Of a DNA stretch of 24,123 nucleotides, positions 14,373 to 22,294 are shown one piece after another. The stretch is from a virus. The stretch spans positions 1-24,123 of IMG/VR virus record IMGVR_UViG_3300039018_000309; one strand, given 5' to 3'. The notes under the pieces were generated by a model. It worked only from the letters and a program-made list of their open reading frames with translations, was not told where the DNA came from and searched no databases. A program made the position numbers and the translations under genes. The stretch's first letter is position 1. Every line of letters starts with the position of its first letter.

Positions 14373-14768
14373 TTACAGAGGCTTGACGGAGGGCAGGCGG
14401 TACGCCCAGAAGATGGTGTCCACGGCTGCGGCTTCAAGAGCCACGAACAGCGGGACATTGGTACTAGCAGCTGCACCCGCAGTAACCGCTACGCCCGCAG
14501 TCCCGGCGATCAAGCCAAGACCAGCAGTAATAGCGACCGATGCGCCGCACTTCAGTTGAACGCAGTTCGACGGCTGGAGACTGATTGGGTCGCCTGCTGC
14601 TGCGTGAACCGATGAGTCGAATCGACGGGTTGAACCGTCAGCAACGCCGACAACGTAGTCAGCCGCTGCCGTGGAGGCAGAACCTGAGAACGCGGTCGTT
14701 GACATCTTGACGATGGCATAGGGGTTGATGTCAGCGGTAGCAATGAGATTTGGAGAGAATTGAAGCAT
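14373..14768 (-). CDS. Small capsid decoration protein (DUF2190-like)
   Basis: The product has 131 residues, with AAGGA 7 nt before the ATG. It is a small beta protein rich in Ala/Gly/Thr/Val: NPYAIVKMSTTAFSG at the start, VVGVADGSTRRFDSSVHAAA in the middle, then DPISLQPSNCVQLKCGASV and a hydrophobic Gly-rich stretch. It ends VDTIFWAYRLPSVKPL. The pattern 'G-V-A-...-A-G-(D)-P-(V/I)-(S)-(V/L)' followed by 'v.~~~ag..v..G..l' is that of the DUF2190 capsid cement or trimeric decoration proteins, which in many phages lie between protease/scaffold and capsid genes, as here. It should stabilise the expanded head. Confidence 0.7.
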   Translation of the reverse strand: MLQFSPNLIATADINPYAIVKMSTTAFSGSASTAAADYVVGVADGSTRRFDSSVHAAAGDPISLQPSNCVQLKCGASVAITAGLGLIAGTAGVAVTAGAAASTNVPLFVALEAAAVDTIFWAYRLPSVKPL

Positions 14769-14780
14769 TGTGGTTTCCTT

Positions 14781-15395
14781 TTAGCCCTTCATCCGGGCGT
14801 TAATTGCCTTTGCAAACTCTTCTGGTTTGCCAGCAAATTGCTTGACTAATGAGCCAACGTCACCAATGTCCATGCCACGCGGCAGGGCTGCTCGGCTCAT
14901 ATCAATCTTGGTTCCGATTGGGTCGCGGGCGAACAGGTCGCGCCATGACTCAAGGAGAGCGACTGGGTTACGGGAGGCCTGCAACTGACCAACAAGCGCC
15001 TCGCGCTGTGAGTCTGGGATGCGGTAGCCCTCCTGCTCCATGATCTCCACTTCGCGCTCAAACTTCTCGCGCTTCAACTCGGCTTCAAGACGGGCGAACC
15101 GCGACTTGAGGCGAGCGTTTTCTGACCGAAGAGCGTAGGTTGAACGACGGCTGGCAATGACGGATTCGTCTTCCATTTCGTCCTCTTCGCCTGCCTCAAC
15201 GTCATGGCTCTCGATGTCGATGTGGACTTGACCGTCTTCCTCGGCCATCTCGTCCTTCATCTCATCGTCGTCCGCAGCCATCTCGTCCTTATCGTCCGAG
15301 TCGTCCGCGAACTTCTTCTTCATCATGTCCGAGAGTTCGGAGATGGCGCACTTCATGGCCTCCAACTCCTCGCGCATATCGTCGCTGGATGCCAT
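14781..15395 (-). CDS. Nested scaffold protein from internal start
   Basis: Codon 295 of the protease gene is an ATG (15393-15395) with AAGGAGGAGG at 15410-15401, 5-8 nt upstream, a much better site than that of the full gene. Starting here gives 204 residues (MASSDDMREELEAMKCAISE onward) with the acidic stretch, coiled coil and C-terminal end but no protease. This is the same arrangement as lambda C/Nu3 and Mu I/Z, where an in-frame internal start supplies excess scaffold. Confidence 0.8.
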   Translation of the reverse strand: MASSDDMREELEAMKCAISELSDMMKKKFADDSDDKDEMAADDDEMKDEMAEEDGQVHIDIESHDVEAGEEDEMEDESVIASRRSTYALRSENARLKSRFARLEAELKREKFEREVEIMEQEGYRIPDSQREALVGQLQASRNPVALLESWRDLFARDPIGTKIDMSRAALPRGMDIGDVGSLVKQFAGKPEEFAKAINARMKG

Positions 15396-16277
15396 GCTGG
15401 CCTCCTCCTTGGTAGTCGTCGGGATAAAGGTATTGAGTCCACCACCAGCCCCGACGAGGTCATGGTTGGACTTAGAACAAGTGATCTTCTCGCCCTTGCG
15501 GGTGAAATGGGTATCCGGGAGGGGACGGCGCGGGGTTTCACGCCCGAGCAGCGCCACCTCGGAGAGGTGATTTGAGCCTGACCAAATCTCAGCCGACCGA
15601 CGCGGGAAGGCGTTGGTGGCAATGAATCGGTCGAAAATATCGCGGTTTACTTCCATGTCGCCCACAATGTACCCAATTCCATCGCGTTCTTCGTAGGAAA
15701 TTGTGGGGAATCGACCGACAGCGGACTTCGGTTCCTTGCCGTCCTTCTCGTGCATGATGACGAGGCGAGGAAACGAACCGCGAGCCATGTGCTTGCGCGT
15801 CGATGCAACGATGTCCTTGAGTCGCTTGTTGTTGAACCGCTTCAGCTCTGGATCCGCCTCCCCGTCATCTATGGCTGGGTCAAACGCCATGAACAGTTCA
15901 ACGCGCTCAATCATGACCTTGTCGCCGTCTTCGGCAACGGTGTGGGATGTCTTTGCGTTCACGGTCTTCTCCTCTTTGCGGTCTAGTTCCTTGTCCTTGC
16001 GCTCCGCCCACGCCTTGCCCGCATCGCCGCCCCACAGGAGCCACGCGATATAGCCAGCGGAATCCTTGCCCCAGCCTTCGCCCTGCTTGTCCACCTCATG
16101 CCGAGCGAAGTAGGACACCATCCGGCGCACGGTTTCGGGTGAAAGGTTCGCCCGGTTCTTGATGTCACGCGCCCGCGCCACGCCGATCTCCGTGCCACCC
16201 CTGCCGTGCTTCTCGCGCAGCTCAAGGCCACGGGCAGCATTGGATGCCATCTCGGTCGTTGGCTTCAGGTCAATCAT
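14781..16277 (-). CDS. Mu gpI-type head maturation protease fused to scaffold
   Basis: The product has 498 residues in three parts. Residues about 12-95 carry a basic domain with ELREKHGRGGTEIGVARARD and RRMVSYFARHEVDK, then AGYIAWLLWGGDAG. I recall this as a small domain found beside or inside phage capsid proteases. Residues about 120-265 are the protease: ERVELFMAFDP, RLVIMHEKDG (His176), GYIVGDMEVN and FPRRSAEIWSG (Ser228), then VALLGRETPR. His and Ser are the likely catalytic residues of the Mu gpI/prohead serine protease class. Residues 295-498 are the scaffold: a very acidic stretch, a basic coiled coil (about 385-425) and a C-terminal capsid-binding end. The start overlaps the upstream stop (ATGA). 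An internal start gives the scaffold alone. Confidence 0.85.
   Translation of the reverse strand: MIDLKPTTEMASNAARGLELREKHGRGGTEIGVARARDIKNRANLSPETVRRMVSYFARHEVDKQGEGWGKDSAGYIAWLLWGGDAGKAWAERKDKELDRKEEKTVNAKTSHTVAEDGDKVMIERVELFMAFDPAIDDGEADPELKRFNNKRLKDIVASTRKHMARGSFPRLVIMHEKDGKEPKSAVGRFPTISYEERDGIGYIVGDMEVNRDIFDRFIATNAFPRRSAEIWSGSNHLSEVALLGRETPRRPLPDTHFTRKGEKITCSKSNHDLVGAGGGLNTFIPTTTKEEASMASSDDMREELEAMKCAISELSDMMKKKFADDSDDKDEMAADDDEMKDEMAEEDGQVHIDIESHDVEAGEEDEMEDESVIASRRSTYALRSENARLKSRFARLEAELKREKFEREVEIMEQEGYRIPDSQREALVGQLQASRNPVALLESWRDLFARDPIGTKIDMSRAALPRGMDIGDVGSLVKQFAGKPEEFAKAINARMKG
15401..15410 (-). promoter_or_regulatory. Internal Shine-Dalgarno for nested scaffold
   Basis: AAGGAGGAGG on the minus strand, inside the protease frame where it encodes Lys-Glu-Glu-Ala. 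Two overlapping GGAGG-type cores sit 8 and 5 nt from the internal ATG. Confidence 0.8.
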
Positions 16278-17632
16278 GGGGTGGTCAGGGTCTGAATCTG
16301 GGCATCAGACAACCGCGTAGGGAAATATTTGAGGGTGCGGATACTGTTGTTGAGCATGACACTTGTATCGGTAATGCTTGTCCCATTTATAGATGGGCCG
16401 CCAATACTTAGGAACGTCGGGGCAACACTAAACCCTAGCGTGTTGGTAGCGACCGTCCCGCCGTTCAGGCACAGGCTTGTAGCGGTACTGGCGTAACTAA
16501 ATGCGCCCTTCGTCAATGCGTTGGCTGTCAGGCTGTTTGCTGTTGTGACGGTCGCTACTGCTAGGTAGTCTGCTAGCCGCAGCGTGAGCGCGGAAGGGGT
16601 CTGGTACAAATGCAAGTGCTGGTCATCTACATCACTCGTTGCTATCACAGAGCGGGCGGTCGTACTTGACGCGCTACCGTACCAATTAGAAACAAACGTA
16701 CCCGTTGTCCCGCCCGTGTACCAAGAACTAAAGTTTGTCCCGGCGGCAATGATGGCGGTATCTACTGCTCGCGTGACTGTACTTGCACCTGTAAGAATTG
16801 TTGAAGATGCAACGGAACCTGTTTCTAGTTGTGCGCCCCAAATGTAGTTTGTGCTTGCGGCAGATGTATCAAGGTTGGGATAAACGGTTAGAAGTACACT
16901 TGATTGACCACTAACCGTAGTAAATACCACCGACACACGCACCCAACGGTCAGTTGGGATGTTGGAAAATTGTGATCCGAATCCCGATGCGTTGTTAATT
17001 GTTACAGCAGGATCGTTACAACTACCCACCGTAGTCAGCGCACTTCCGCCGTTAAACGGAGCCAATCGGAAATATGTTGCGCCGCCAGTTCCGGCGCGTA
17101 CCCACATACTGTAGGTGTATTGCTGCAATGCTGAAACTGTTTCGGCTGTAGCAAGGCGCTGAAATGTAATATTACTTGCCTTAAAGATACTTGTTCCGGT
17201 GAGCGAACCGCCGTCAGGGCCATCAATGCGAGCGACTGGGTTTGGCCCAGAAGATTGAGGTACTGAGTTAATAGAAATAGCGTTTCCGATTCCCCAATCG
17301 CCTCCCCAGCAGTATTGACCCTGCCGACACAAATTCGTTGTTGGGGCTTCTAAGAGCAAGCCTTTGGCAACCCCTCCAACGAAATCAAACCGAGGCGCTT
17401 GTGGTTGCCCGGCTGGTACTGTCTCCACATAGCCAAGGCTGTTGATGAACGTAGCCCGAGCCGTAGCGTCTGCGCGGCTAAACGTGATACGCGAGTCAAG
17501 CGTCCCGCTCATCGTTGTGAAGTCAAGGGACAAGGTCGAGCCGTCGCCAGTTTCAGCCACGCGACCCATCAGCTTGCTCGCACGAGACGAGCCGCTGATC
17601 CGTGACATCCTTGGACGATTCGCTCGATTCAT
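16274..17632 (-). CDS. Carbohydrate-binding/LamG-like virion protein
   Basis: The product has 452 residues and overlaps the protease start by four bases. After a basic N-terminus comes TFSRADATARATFINSLGYVETVP with PRFDFVGGVAKGLLLEAPTTNLC. This is a motif widespread in phage structural proteins that precedes carbohydrate-binding jelly rolls. Residues about 125-270 look like a CBM_4_9-type domain (YTYSMWVRAGTGGATYFRLA, TDRWVRVSVVFTT, NYIWGAQLETGS). Residues 290-452 look like a concanavalin/LamG-type domain ending NSIRTLKYFPTRLSDAQIQTLT. Such proteins usually bind surface or mucus glycans. Its place inside the head block, between MuF and protease genes, suggests a head-attached fibre rather than a tail part, but this is inferred from order only. 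Confidence 0.72.
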   Translation of the reverse strand: MNRANRPRMSRISGSSRASKLMGRVAETGDGSTLSLDFTTMSGTLDSRITFSRADATARATFINSLGYVETVPAGQPQAPRFDFVGGVAKGLLLEAPTTNLCRQGQYCWGGDWGIGNAISINSVPQSSGPNPVARIDGPDGGSLTGTSIFKASNITFQRLATAETVSALQQYTYSMWVRAGTGGATYFRLAPFNGGSALTTVGSCNDPAVTINNASGFGSQFSNIPTDRWVRVSVVFTTVSGQSSVLLTVYPNLDTSAASTNYIWGAQLETGSVASSTILTGASTVTRAVDTAIIAAGTNFSSWYTGGTTGTFVSNWYGSASSTTARSVIATSDVDDQHLHLYQTPSALTLRLADYLAVATVTTANSLTANALTKGAFSYASTATSLCLNGGTVATNTLGFSVAPTFLSIGGPSINGTSITDTSVMLNNSIRTLKYFPTRLSDAQIQTLTTP

Positions 17633-18472
17633 TTACAGGTTAGCCCAGAAGGTTCCCATGTCTGTTGCTGCGCTTGCCTTGAATTGCGCGGTGACGTAGG
17701 AAGCCCCGGCAACGTCAACCATTGCGTAGGCGGGTTCCACGTTTGCACCAGCCGCCGTAGCGGGCGAGTACAGGTTGGCCGCAGGGGTTCCGCTGACCTG
17801 CGTGATGCTTGAGAAGGTGCGCGTATTGAGAGCGCCGTCCATTGGGTAGTTTGGGACGGTTCCGCTCGTAAAGCCGAGCGTGAAGTCAGCGAGGACGGTT
17901 GGCATATACCAGAACGAAGAAACATTTGACCGCGTGTAGGTCACTCCGGTCGGAGTGCCAGAGGTCGTTGTAATCGCTGCACCGCCAAGCGTTGCCGAGA
18001 GTTGGAACGTGCCTGATCCGTTCGTGGCAATGATGTAGTAGGTGGTCGGGCTTGAATACGCCGGGACGGTAATTGTTCCCGTTCCGCCAAATGTTCCGGC
18101 AATAGTGACGGCCTGCCCGACCGCTAGGGTAGGGTTCGCGTTGCAGGTGAAGTTACCTGCGGTGTCGGCAATGGTGACACCCGCAAGCGTGCCAGCGGTA
18201 TCGAGGTACTTACGCCATCCGAGGAGGCGCATACCGATGGCGCTTTGCGCGGAGGTTGCCGAGATCATGAACGGCATGACGTACAGGAGGGATGGGTTCG
18301 TTCCGCTCACCGATGACGTATTGACATCCCACAAGAGGACGTTCCCAGTTCCTGAAGCGCCGCTAGAAGGGGCAGCTTGCAGGAGAATGGACGAGGCGGT
18401 GGCGTAAGCCGACGGAGCCTGCAAGGCTGTGGCGCGGCGGAAGTTCTCTTGTGCTGTGTTGATGACGGGCAT
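17633..18472 (-). CDS. Virion-associated beta protein with an inserted module
   Basis: The product has 279 residues, with a good AGAGGAG site 8-9 nt before the ATG, which abuts the upstream TAA. The N-terminal 95 residues (FRRATALQAPSAYATASSIL..., LLYVMPFMISATSAQSAIGM) and the C-terminal 95 (FWYMPTVLADFTLGFTSG..., EPAYAMVDVAGASYVTAQFK) read as one structural domain. Between them, about residues 100-178, sits a Thr/Gly-rich module (GVTIADTAGNFTCNANP..., YYIIATNGSGTFQLSATLGG, GVTYTR). I recall this as a recurrent add-on in phage structural proteins. The fourth residue onward (VINTAQENFRRA) suggests an intracellular assembly role. Likely a head accessory or fibre base protein; no family name. 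Confidence 0.6.
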   Translation of the reverse strand: MPVINTAQENFRRATALQAPSAYATASSILLQAAPSSGASGTGNVLLWDVNTSSVSGTNPSLLYVMPFMISATSAQSAIGMRLLGWRKYLDTAGTLAGVTIADTAGNFTCNANPTLAVGQAVTIAGTFGGTGTITVPAYSSPTTYYIIATNGSGTFQLSATLGGAAITTTSGTPTGVTYTRSNVSSFWYMPTVLADFTLGFTSGTVPNYPMDGALNTRTFSSITQVSGTPAANLYSPATAAGANVEPAYAMVDVAGASYVTAQFKASAATDMGTFWANL

Positions 18473-19687
18473 TTACAGTTCTCCTCTGCGCTTCATGTCG
18501 AGCGCGATTGCGACCGCTTGGTCTTGTGGCTTGCCTTCTTTGATGAGCTTGGCGATCTTCGCGCCGACGGCTGGGTCAGCGGCGGACATGATCTTCAGCC
18601 CTGCCTTCTGCTCCTCGGTCTGGTCGCGGGTCATGCGGGTCTTCGCGCCGGGGCGGGAGGATCGAGGTTTCAATGCAAACTTTGAAGCGTAACTACTTGA
18701 CAACACTTCCTGCTCAATCGCCTTGGCATCAAGACTTTGGTTTGTCATCCGATGTGATTTTGGCAGGTTCCCGTTTGTTTGAATGCGAACGGTTTCGCCT
18801 GAGTATTTCTTGAACCGCGCAATCTTGTTGCCATTTGAGTCAACATCAAACCCAAGAAACTCCGCACGAAGTTCTGGCATATCAACCTTCATCGCAAACG
18901 CGTCCTTCGCGCCGGGGCGGGAGGACAGGGTCATCCCTAATTTCCGCGCTCTCTTTTGCAACCCCCAAATCTCTGTCGATGTTTCTTTGAAAGCAATTTC
19001 CGATTTCCTATAAATTGCGTTTTCCTTATCTAGAAGTCGTTTTAGTTTTTCCCTCTTTTTCATATCAGGCGTGGTATAAGTTTTTGAGGTCAAATCATAT
19101 ATTCTTGGAGTTGCAGCTTTAATATAAGCCCCCAGTTCCCTATAACGCGGCAACAAAGTATTCAGCTTGCGTTGAATTGTCGCTTTCTCTTCATCCAGAG
19201 CAGCGGCGCGTGCGGCTGCGCGTGCGGCTGCCGCTGCCTTCTCTTGGGCGATTTCTTCCTTGCGGGCGGGCGAACCCCTGAGTGGGGCTGGGCCGAATCC
19301 AAACTCTGCCTTCGCGCCAGCGCGGGCAAAGTTATAGTCATTTAATACTTCTATGGATTCACTAATTCCGGTTGCTGCTTCATCAAAAATTGATCGATAT
19401 TCTTCAGCGTCAACATCGCCATTCACCGTTCGCGATTTTACATAAGCCAATTTTTTTGCTAAAGCAGCCGCAAGTTCCCTCATTCCGGACATGGCATCGT
19501 TGTAATCCGATTCAATTCTCTTGAGTACCGCTACATTCTTTTTGGTCAATAGCGCCTTTTTGCGTACTGCTGCTGCTGCCTTCTCTTGGGCGATTTCCGC
19601 CTTGCGTGCAGGTGACCCCTTTAATGGGGCTGGCCCCATTGCTGCAAATCCAAGACGGGCGGCGATTTCTTTGCCTGTGTTGCTCAT
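18473..19687 (-). CDS. Modular lysine/alanine-rich protein A, GAKAKF-repeat family
   Basis: I start at MSNTGKEIAARLGFAAMG (ATG 19685-19687) because two other proteins here share that leader. An ATG 9 nt upstream has GGAG nearby and one at 19711 is also open, so the start is uncertain. The 404 residues contain two coiled-coil modules (about 19-119 and 132-250), each opening with GPAPL(K/R)GSPARK(A/E)EIAQEKAAAA. A small globular module follows (265-340; ELRAEFLGFDVDSNGNKIAR, ETVRIQTNGNLPKSHRM). The C-terminal helical module ends LIKEGKPQDQAVAIALDMK. Modules are separated by ARAGAKAEF (121-129), SRPGAKDAF (256-264) and SRPGAKTRM (344-352). It lies between MuF and the accessory virion genes. Function unknown; an internal or ejected virion protein is possible. 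Confidence 0.7.
   Translation of the reverse strand: MSNTGKEIAARLGFAAMGPAPLKGSPARKAEIAQEKAAAAVRKKALLTKKNVAVLKRIESDYNDAMSGMRELAAALAKKLAYVKSRTVNGDVDAEEYRSIFDEAATGISESIEVLNDYNFARAGAKAEFGFGPAPLRGSPARKEEIAQEKAAAAARAAARAAALDEEKATIQRKLNTLLPRYRELGAYIKAATPRIYDLTSKTYTTPDMKKREKLKRLLDKENAIYRKSEIAFKETSTEIWGLQKRARKLGMTLSSRPGAKDAFAMKVDMPELRAEFLGFDVDSNGNKIARFKKYSGETVRIQTNGNLPKSHRMTNQSLDAKAIEQEVLSSSYASKFALKPRSSRPGAKTRMTRDQTEEQKAGLKIMSAADPAVGAKIAKLIKEGKPQDQAVAIALDMKRRGEL
19223..19297 (-). repeat. Direct repeat copy 2 (GPAPLRGSPARK module head)
   Basis: Encodes residues 131-155 of protein A and matches residues 14-40 (19568-19648) at nearly every position, with several synonymous differences. It marks the start of the second coiled-coil module. 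Confidence 0.85.
19568..19648 (-). repeat. Direct repeat copy 1 (GPAPLKGSPARK module head)
   Basis: Encodes residues 14-40 of protein A, directly after the shared leader. The paired copy is at 19223-19297. Confidence 0.85.
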
Positions 19688-19692
19688 GCCGT

Positions 19693-19705
19693 GCATCGTA
19701 GCGAT
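19693..19705 (-). repeat. 13-bp flank repeat upstream of protein A
   Basis: The sequence ATCGCTACGATGC (minus strand) lies just before the chosen start of protein A. An identical copy is at 23940-23952, between terminase and protein B. Shared 5' flank suggests that the two genes arose by duplication. Confidence 0.7.
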
Positions 19706-19721
19706 CTCCATTGCGATTTAT

Positions 19722-20804
19722 TTATGCGTTTACGAAACCGGGGTCAGGAACTTGGCGCGTGTCCACGAGCCGCTGACGCGCCCCGTTGTGCTTGGCAATA
19801 GCGGCTGGGTCAATCGTCCCGTTCGGGCGCGTCCAACGCTCGCGCAAAGCCTCGGCGGCGGGGACGGGAATGACGGCGCAGCGGCAGTTGAACCCAAGCG
19901 GCGGGGCAATTCCAAGGCGGTCAAAGTCTGCCATCGTCCCAACGTAGCCGTCAAAGGCTCGGTGTGTGTCCCGCGTGCGCGGGTCTCTGGTGGCGCTGAA
20001 TTGCACCAGCGGGACGAATGCCTGTACCCGCTCATCCCGTAGGACTTCGGCGCTGCCTTCGGTCATGGCGCGGTTCGTGTTCGTCCGCAGGACGGTTTCA
20101 AGGCGGGAAGCCGTCAACCCCGTCCCGGTCATCATCTGGGCGGTGGTCACGAAGTCGCCAAGGTTCATGGTCTTGATGAGCTTGCCGACCACGCTCTTGC
20201 TGGGGCGCTCCTCGATGACCTGCGCGATCAGTTCCTGCACCATCCGCGCTTGTGCGACAGGCATGGCGGTCACGAAGAAGGTGGTATCAACGATCCGCTT
20301 GACCCGGGAGATAGCCCCTTGCGGCCCTCTTGTAACACCACGTAACAACGAATCAAGGATCGGGGACTGCTTGCGGAGGTCAGGAAGGGCGTTTTCGCGC
20401 TCATGGTCGGTGACATCCCCGGCGCTGGCGGCGGCCGCCTTGACGAGTAAATCCCAATCGGCGCGGGTGATCGGGACGCGCTTACGGAACCAGCCCGTGA
20501 TCGGAGCCATCCACTTCGTCCCGAAACCCTCAAGGGAAATCGGCACATCCCGGTCAAACTTGACCGCGTCCCCGTCGTTGAGCATCCCTTCTACAGCCTC
20601 GTCTGGGATCTTGGCGGTATCGACCGTATCCCGCGCACCGAACAGCCACGATGCCATCAGGAGCGCCGCAGTCGCCTCATGGAACTCCGCCCACGCGGGG
20701 AGGGGATCTTCGCCCCGGATCTGAGCCGCGACCGCCCTGCGGTACGCCTGTTGCGACTGGCGCAGAACCTTGCGAAGGTGCTTGTCGAGGTCGGCTTTGT
20801 TCAT
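19722..20804 (-). CDS. MuF-type minor head protein (Phage_Mu_F)
   Basis: The product has 360 residues and overlaps the portal stop by four bases (ATGA). The C-terminal MuF core is clear: helix ETVLRTNTNRAMTEG (about 236-250), then FSATRDPRTRDTHRAFDGYV with His281 and Asp285, and APPLGFNCRCAVIPV with the NCRC at 306-309. These residues are the usual signature of the family, which sits on or near the portal and is packaged in small copy number. The N-terminal 200 residues are helical and include the stretch AKIPDEAVEGMLNDGDAV. No toxin or other C-terminal effector is fused after the MuF core, which ends about 50 residues later. Confidence 0.88.
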   Translation of the reverse strand: MNKADLDKHLRKVLRQSQQAYRRAVAAQIRGEDPLPAWAEFHEATAALLMASWLFGARDTVDTAKIPDEAVEGMLNDGDAVKFDRDVPISLEGFGTKWMAPITGWFRKRVPITRADWDLLVKAAAASAGDVTDHERENALPDLRKQSPILDSLLRGVTRGPQGAISRVKRIVDTTFFVTAMPVAQARMVQELIAQVIEERPSKSVVGKLIKTMNLGDFVTTAQMMTGTGLTASRLETVLRTNTNRAMTEGSAEVLRDERVQAFVPLVQFSATRDPRTRDTHRAFDGYVGTMADFDRLGIAPPLGFNCRCAVIPVPAAEALRERWTRPNGTIDPAAIAKHNGARQRLVDTRQVPDPGFVNA

Positions 20805-22294
20805 CGCTTGCGCTTGCGGACGGCGGCTACCTTCGGTGCTTCAGGGGCTGGCTCGTCACCCTCGCTCTCGTTGCCCTGCCCAAGCATGGCGGAGAGCGGG
20901 TTACTCGATGCGCCCGCGCTGCCTGCGGCTTGACCGCCGAGAACAGATTCCCCGTCTTCCGGGTCGGACAGCCCGAGGAGGTCGCGCACTTCGCGCTCGC
21001 TGACGCGGCCGCCCATCGAAATGAACGTCTGAATTGCTTCCAGCCGCTCCTTGGGGTTCGGGCGCTCAGGGGCGAACACGAACCGAATGCGGCGGGCATC
21101 CTCTTCGGAGGCTCCGAGCATCCCAGCAATGATGCGAACGAGGTCGGTGGTCAGGCTCTCCGCGAGGCAATCCGCGTGATAGCGGATTACGCGGGAAAGG
21201 GTATCGGCGTGGAGGTCAGCAACGCCTGACCCCATACCCGTCCCGCCAGCCTCGCTAGAGAGCGACTGACCGAGGATTGCTTCCTTGAGTTTCCCGGAAA
21301 GCCAGTTGACCAGCTCCATAAAGATCTGGGCGCGTCCACCGTTTGCGTCCTTGATGTCGATGTCGTACATACTCTCCGTCGGACTGATGCGGGGCAGGAC
21401 GACCGAGTTGTCATTGACCAAGTTCTGCAAGATGGTCATCATCTCGCTCTTGGCTGCATCGTTCCCTGCTGGGTAGTACCCAACGCGGATGCCGAGGGCG
21501 TACCGCTCCACATAGGCGGCGGCGTTCTGTAGGACTTCCTGTTTCAGGAGCCAGATGTACCAGCAGACATCTCGCGCACCAACGCCACGGTAGACCGTCT
21601 CGGCGCTGTTCGGGTCGATGAAGTTTGGCGCGGTGGTAAAGACGCGGTGCAGGACAATGGCGCGGCGTTCGTTGTCGTCGAACAGGTGGACGAGCGAGTC
21701 GAAGCCAAGGTCGGTGACGGAGGCCTGATTGATGTAGGCGCTACCAACGCGCATCGCCACGTTCCCGGTCTGGTCAAAGGCAAGGGTATCGGAGGCGAGC
21801 GGTAGCCATTCGCGGATGCGTACCCCAAGGCGCGGGTCGCGGTCGTAGACCACGTTCACGGCGCTGCACCCGTACCAAACGGCTTCGTGCAGGGAGCGGA
21901 ACATATCGCTTCGGCGCGGGGCTGCGCCAATGATCTCGGCAATGCGGTCGGCGAGCTTGACGAGGCGCGGGTCTGATTCGTCGTCGGAAAGTACGTTCCA
22001 CTCCAACCCGGCAAGGGTCACGAGCAGGGATCGCAGCACGCCCTCAATGTCCGCGTCTGCTCGCATCATCGCCTGATAGTTCGGGTCAAGGCGGTAGGCG
22101 AGGCTAGAGTTCCGCAGCATCAGGCTGGCGGTGCGGAAGAACGTCCGCTGCACTTCCACGGGCATGGCGAGCGGCCCGGTTAACCCGCGATCAATCGGAG
22201 GCGGCAGCGGCTTGCGCGGTCGCTTGGTTGGTGGCAAGCCTGCGCCGGGGATCGACTGACGTTGCGAAAGCGGGTTGTTGATCGGGTCGGGCAT
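20801..22294 (-). CDS. Portal protein, Mu gp29-like (DUF935)
   Basis: The product has 497 residues. Its ATG overlaps the stop of the 80-residue gene by one base (TGATG). The family pattern is clear. The early part has YQAMMRADADIEGVLRSLLVTLAGLEWNV. A central WYGCSAVNVVYDRDPRLGVRI follows. In the C-terminal half come LKEAILGQSLSSEAGGTGMGSG and ADLHADTLSRVIRYHADCLAESL, then the RIRFVFAPERPNPKERLEAI segment. The C-terminus is acidic then basic (EAPKVAAVRKRKR). The protein forms the dodecameric DNA gate of the head. The N-terminal 35 residues are proline-rich (PPTKRPRKPLPPPIDRG). Confidence 0.9.
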   Translation of the reverse strand: MPDPINNPLSQRQSIPGAGLPPTKRPRKPLPPPIDRGLTGPLAMPVEVQRTFFRTASLMLRNSSLAYRLDPNYQAMMRADADIEGVLRSLLVTLAGLEWNVLSDDESDPRLVKLADRIAEIIGAAPRRSDMFRSLHEAVWYGCSAVNVVYDRDPRLGVRIREWLPLASDTLAFDQTGNVAMRVGSAYINQASVTDLGFDSLVHLFDDNERRAIVLHRVFTTAPNFIDPNSAETVYRGVGARDVCWYIWLLKQEVLQNAAAYVERYALGIRVGYYPAGNDAAKSEMMTILQNLVNDNSVVLPRISPTESMYDIDIKDANGGRAQIFMELVNWLSGKLKEAILGQSLSSEAGGTGMGSGVADLHADTLSRVIRYHADCLAESLTTDLVRIIAGMLGASEEDARRIRFVFAPERPNPKERLEAIQTFISMGGRVSEREVRDLLGLSDPEDGESVLGGQAAGSAGASSNPLSAMLGQGNESEGDEPAPEAPKVAAVRKRKR

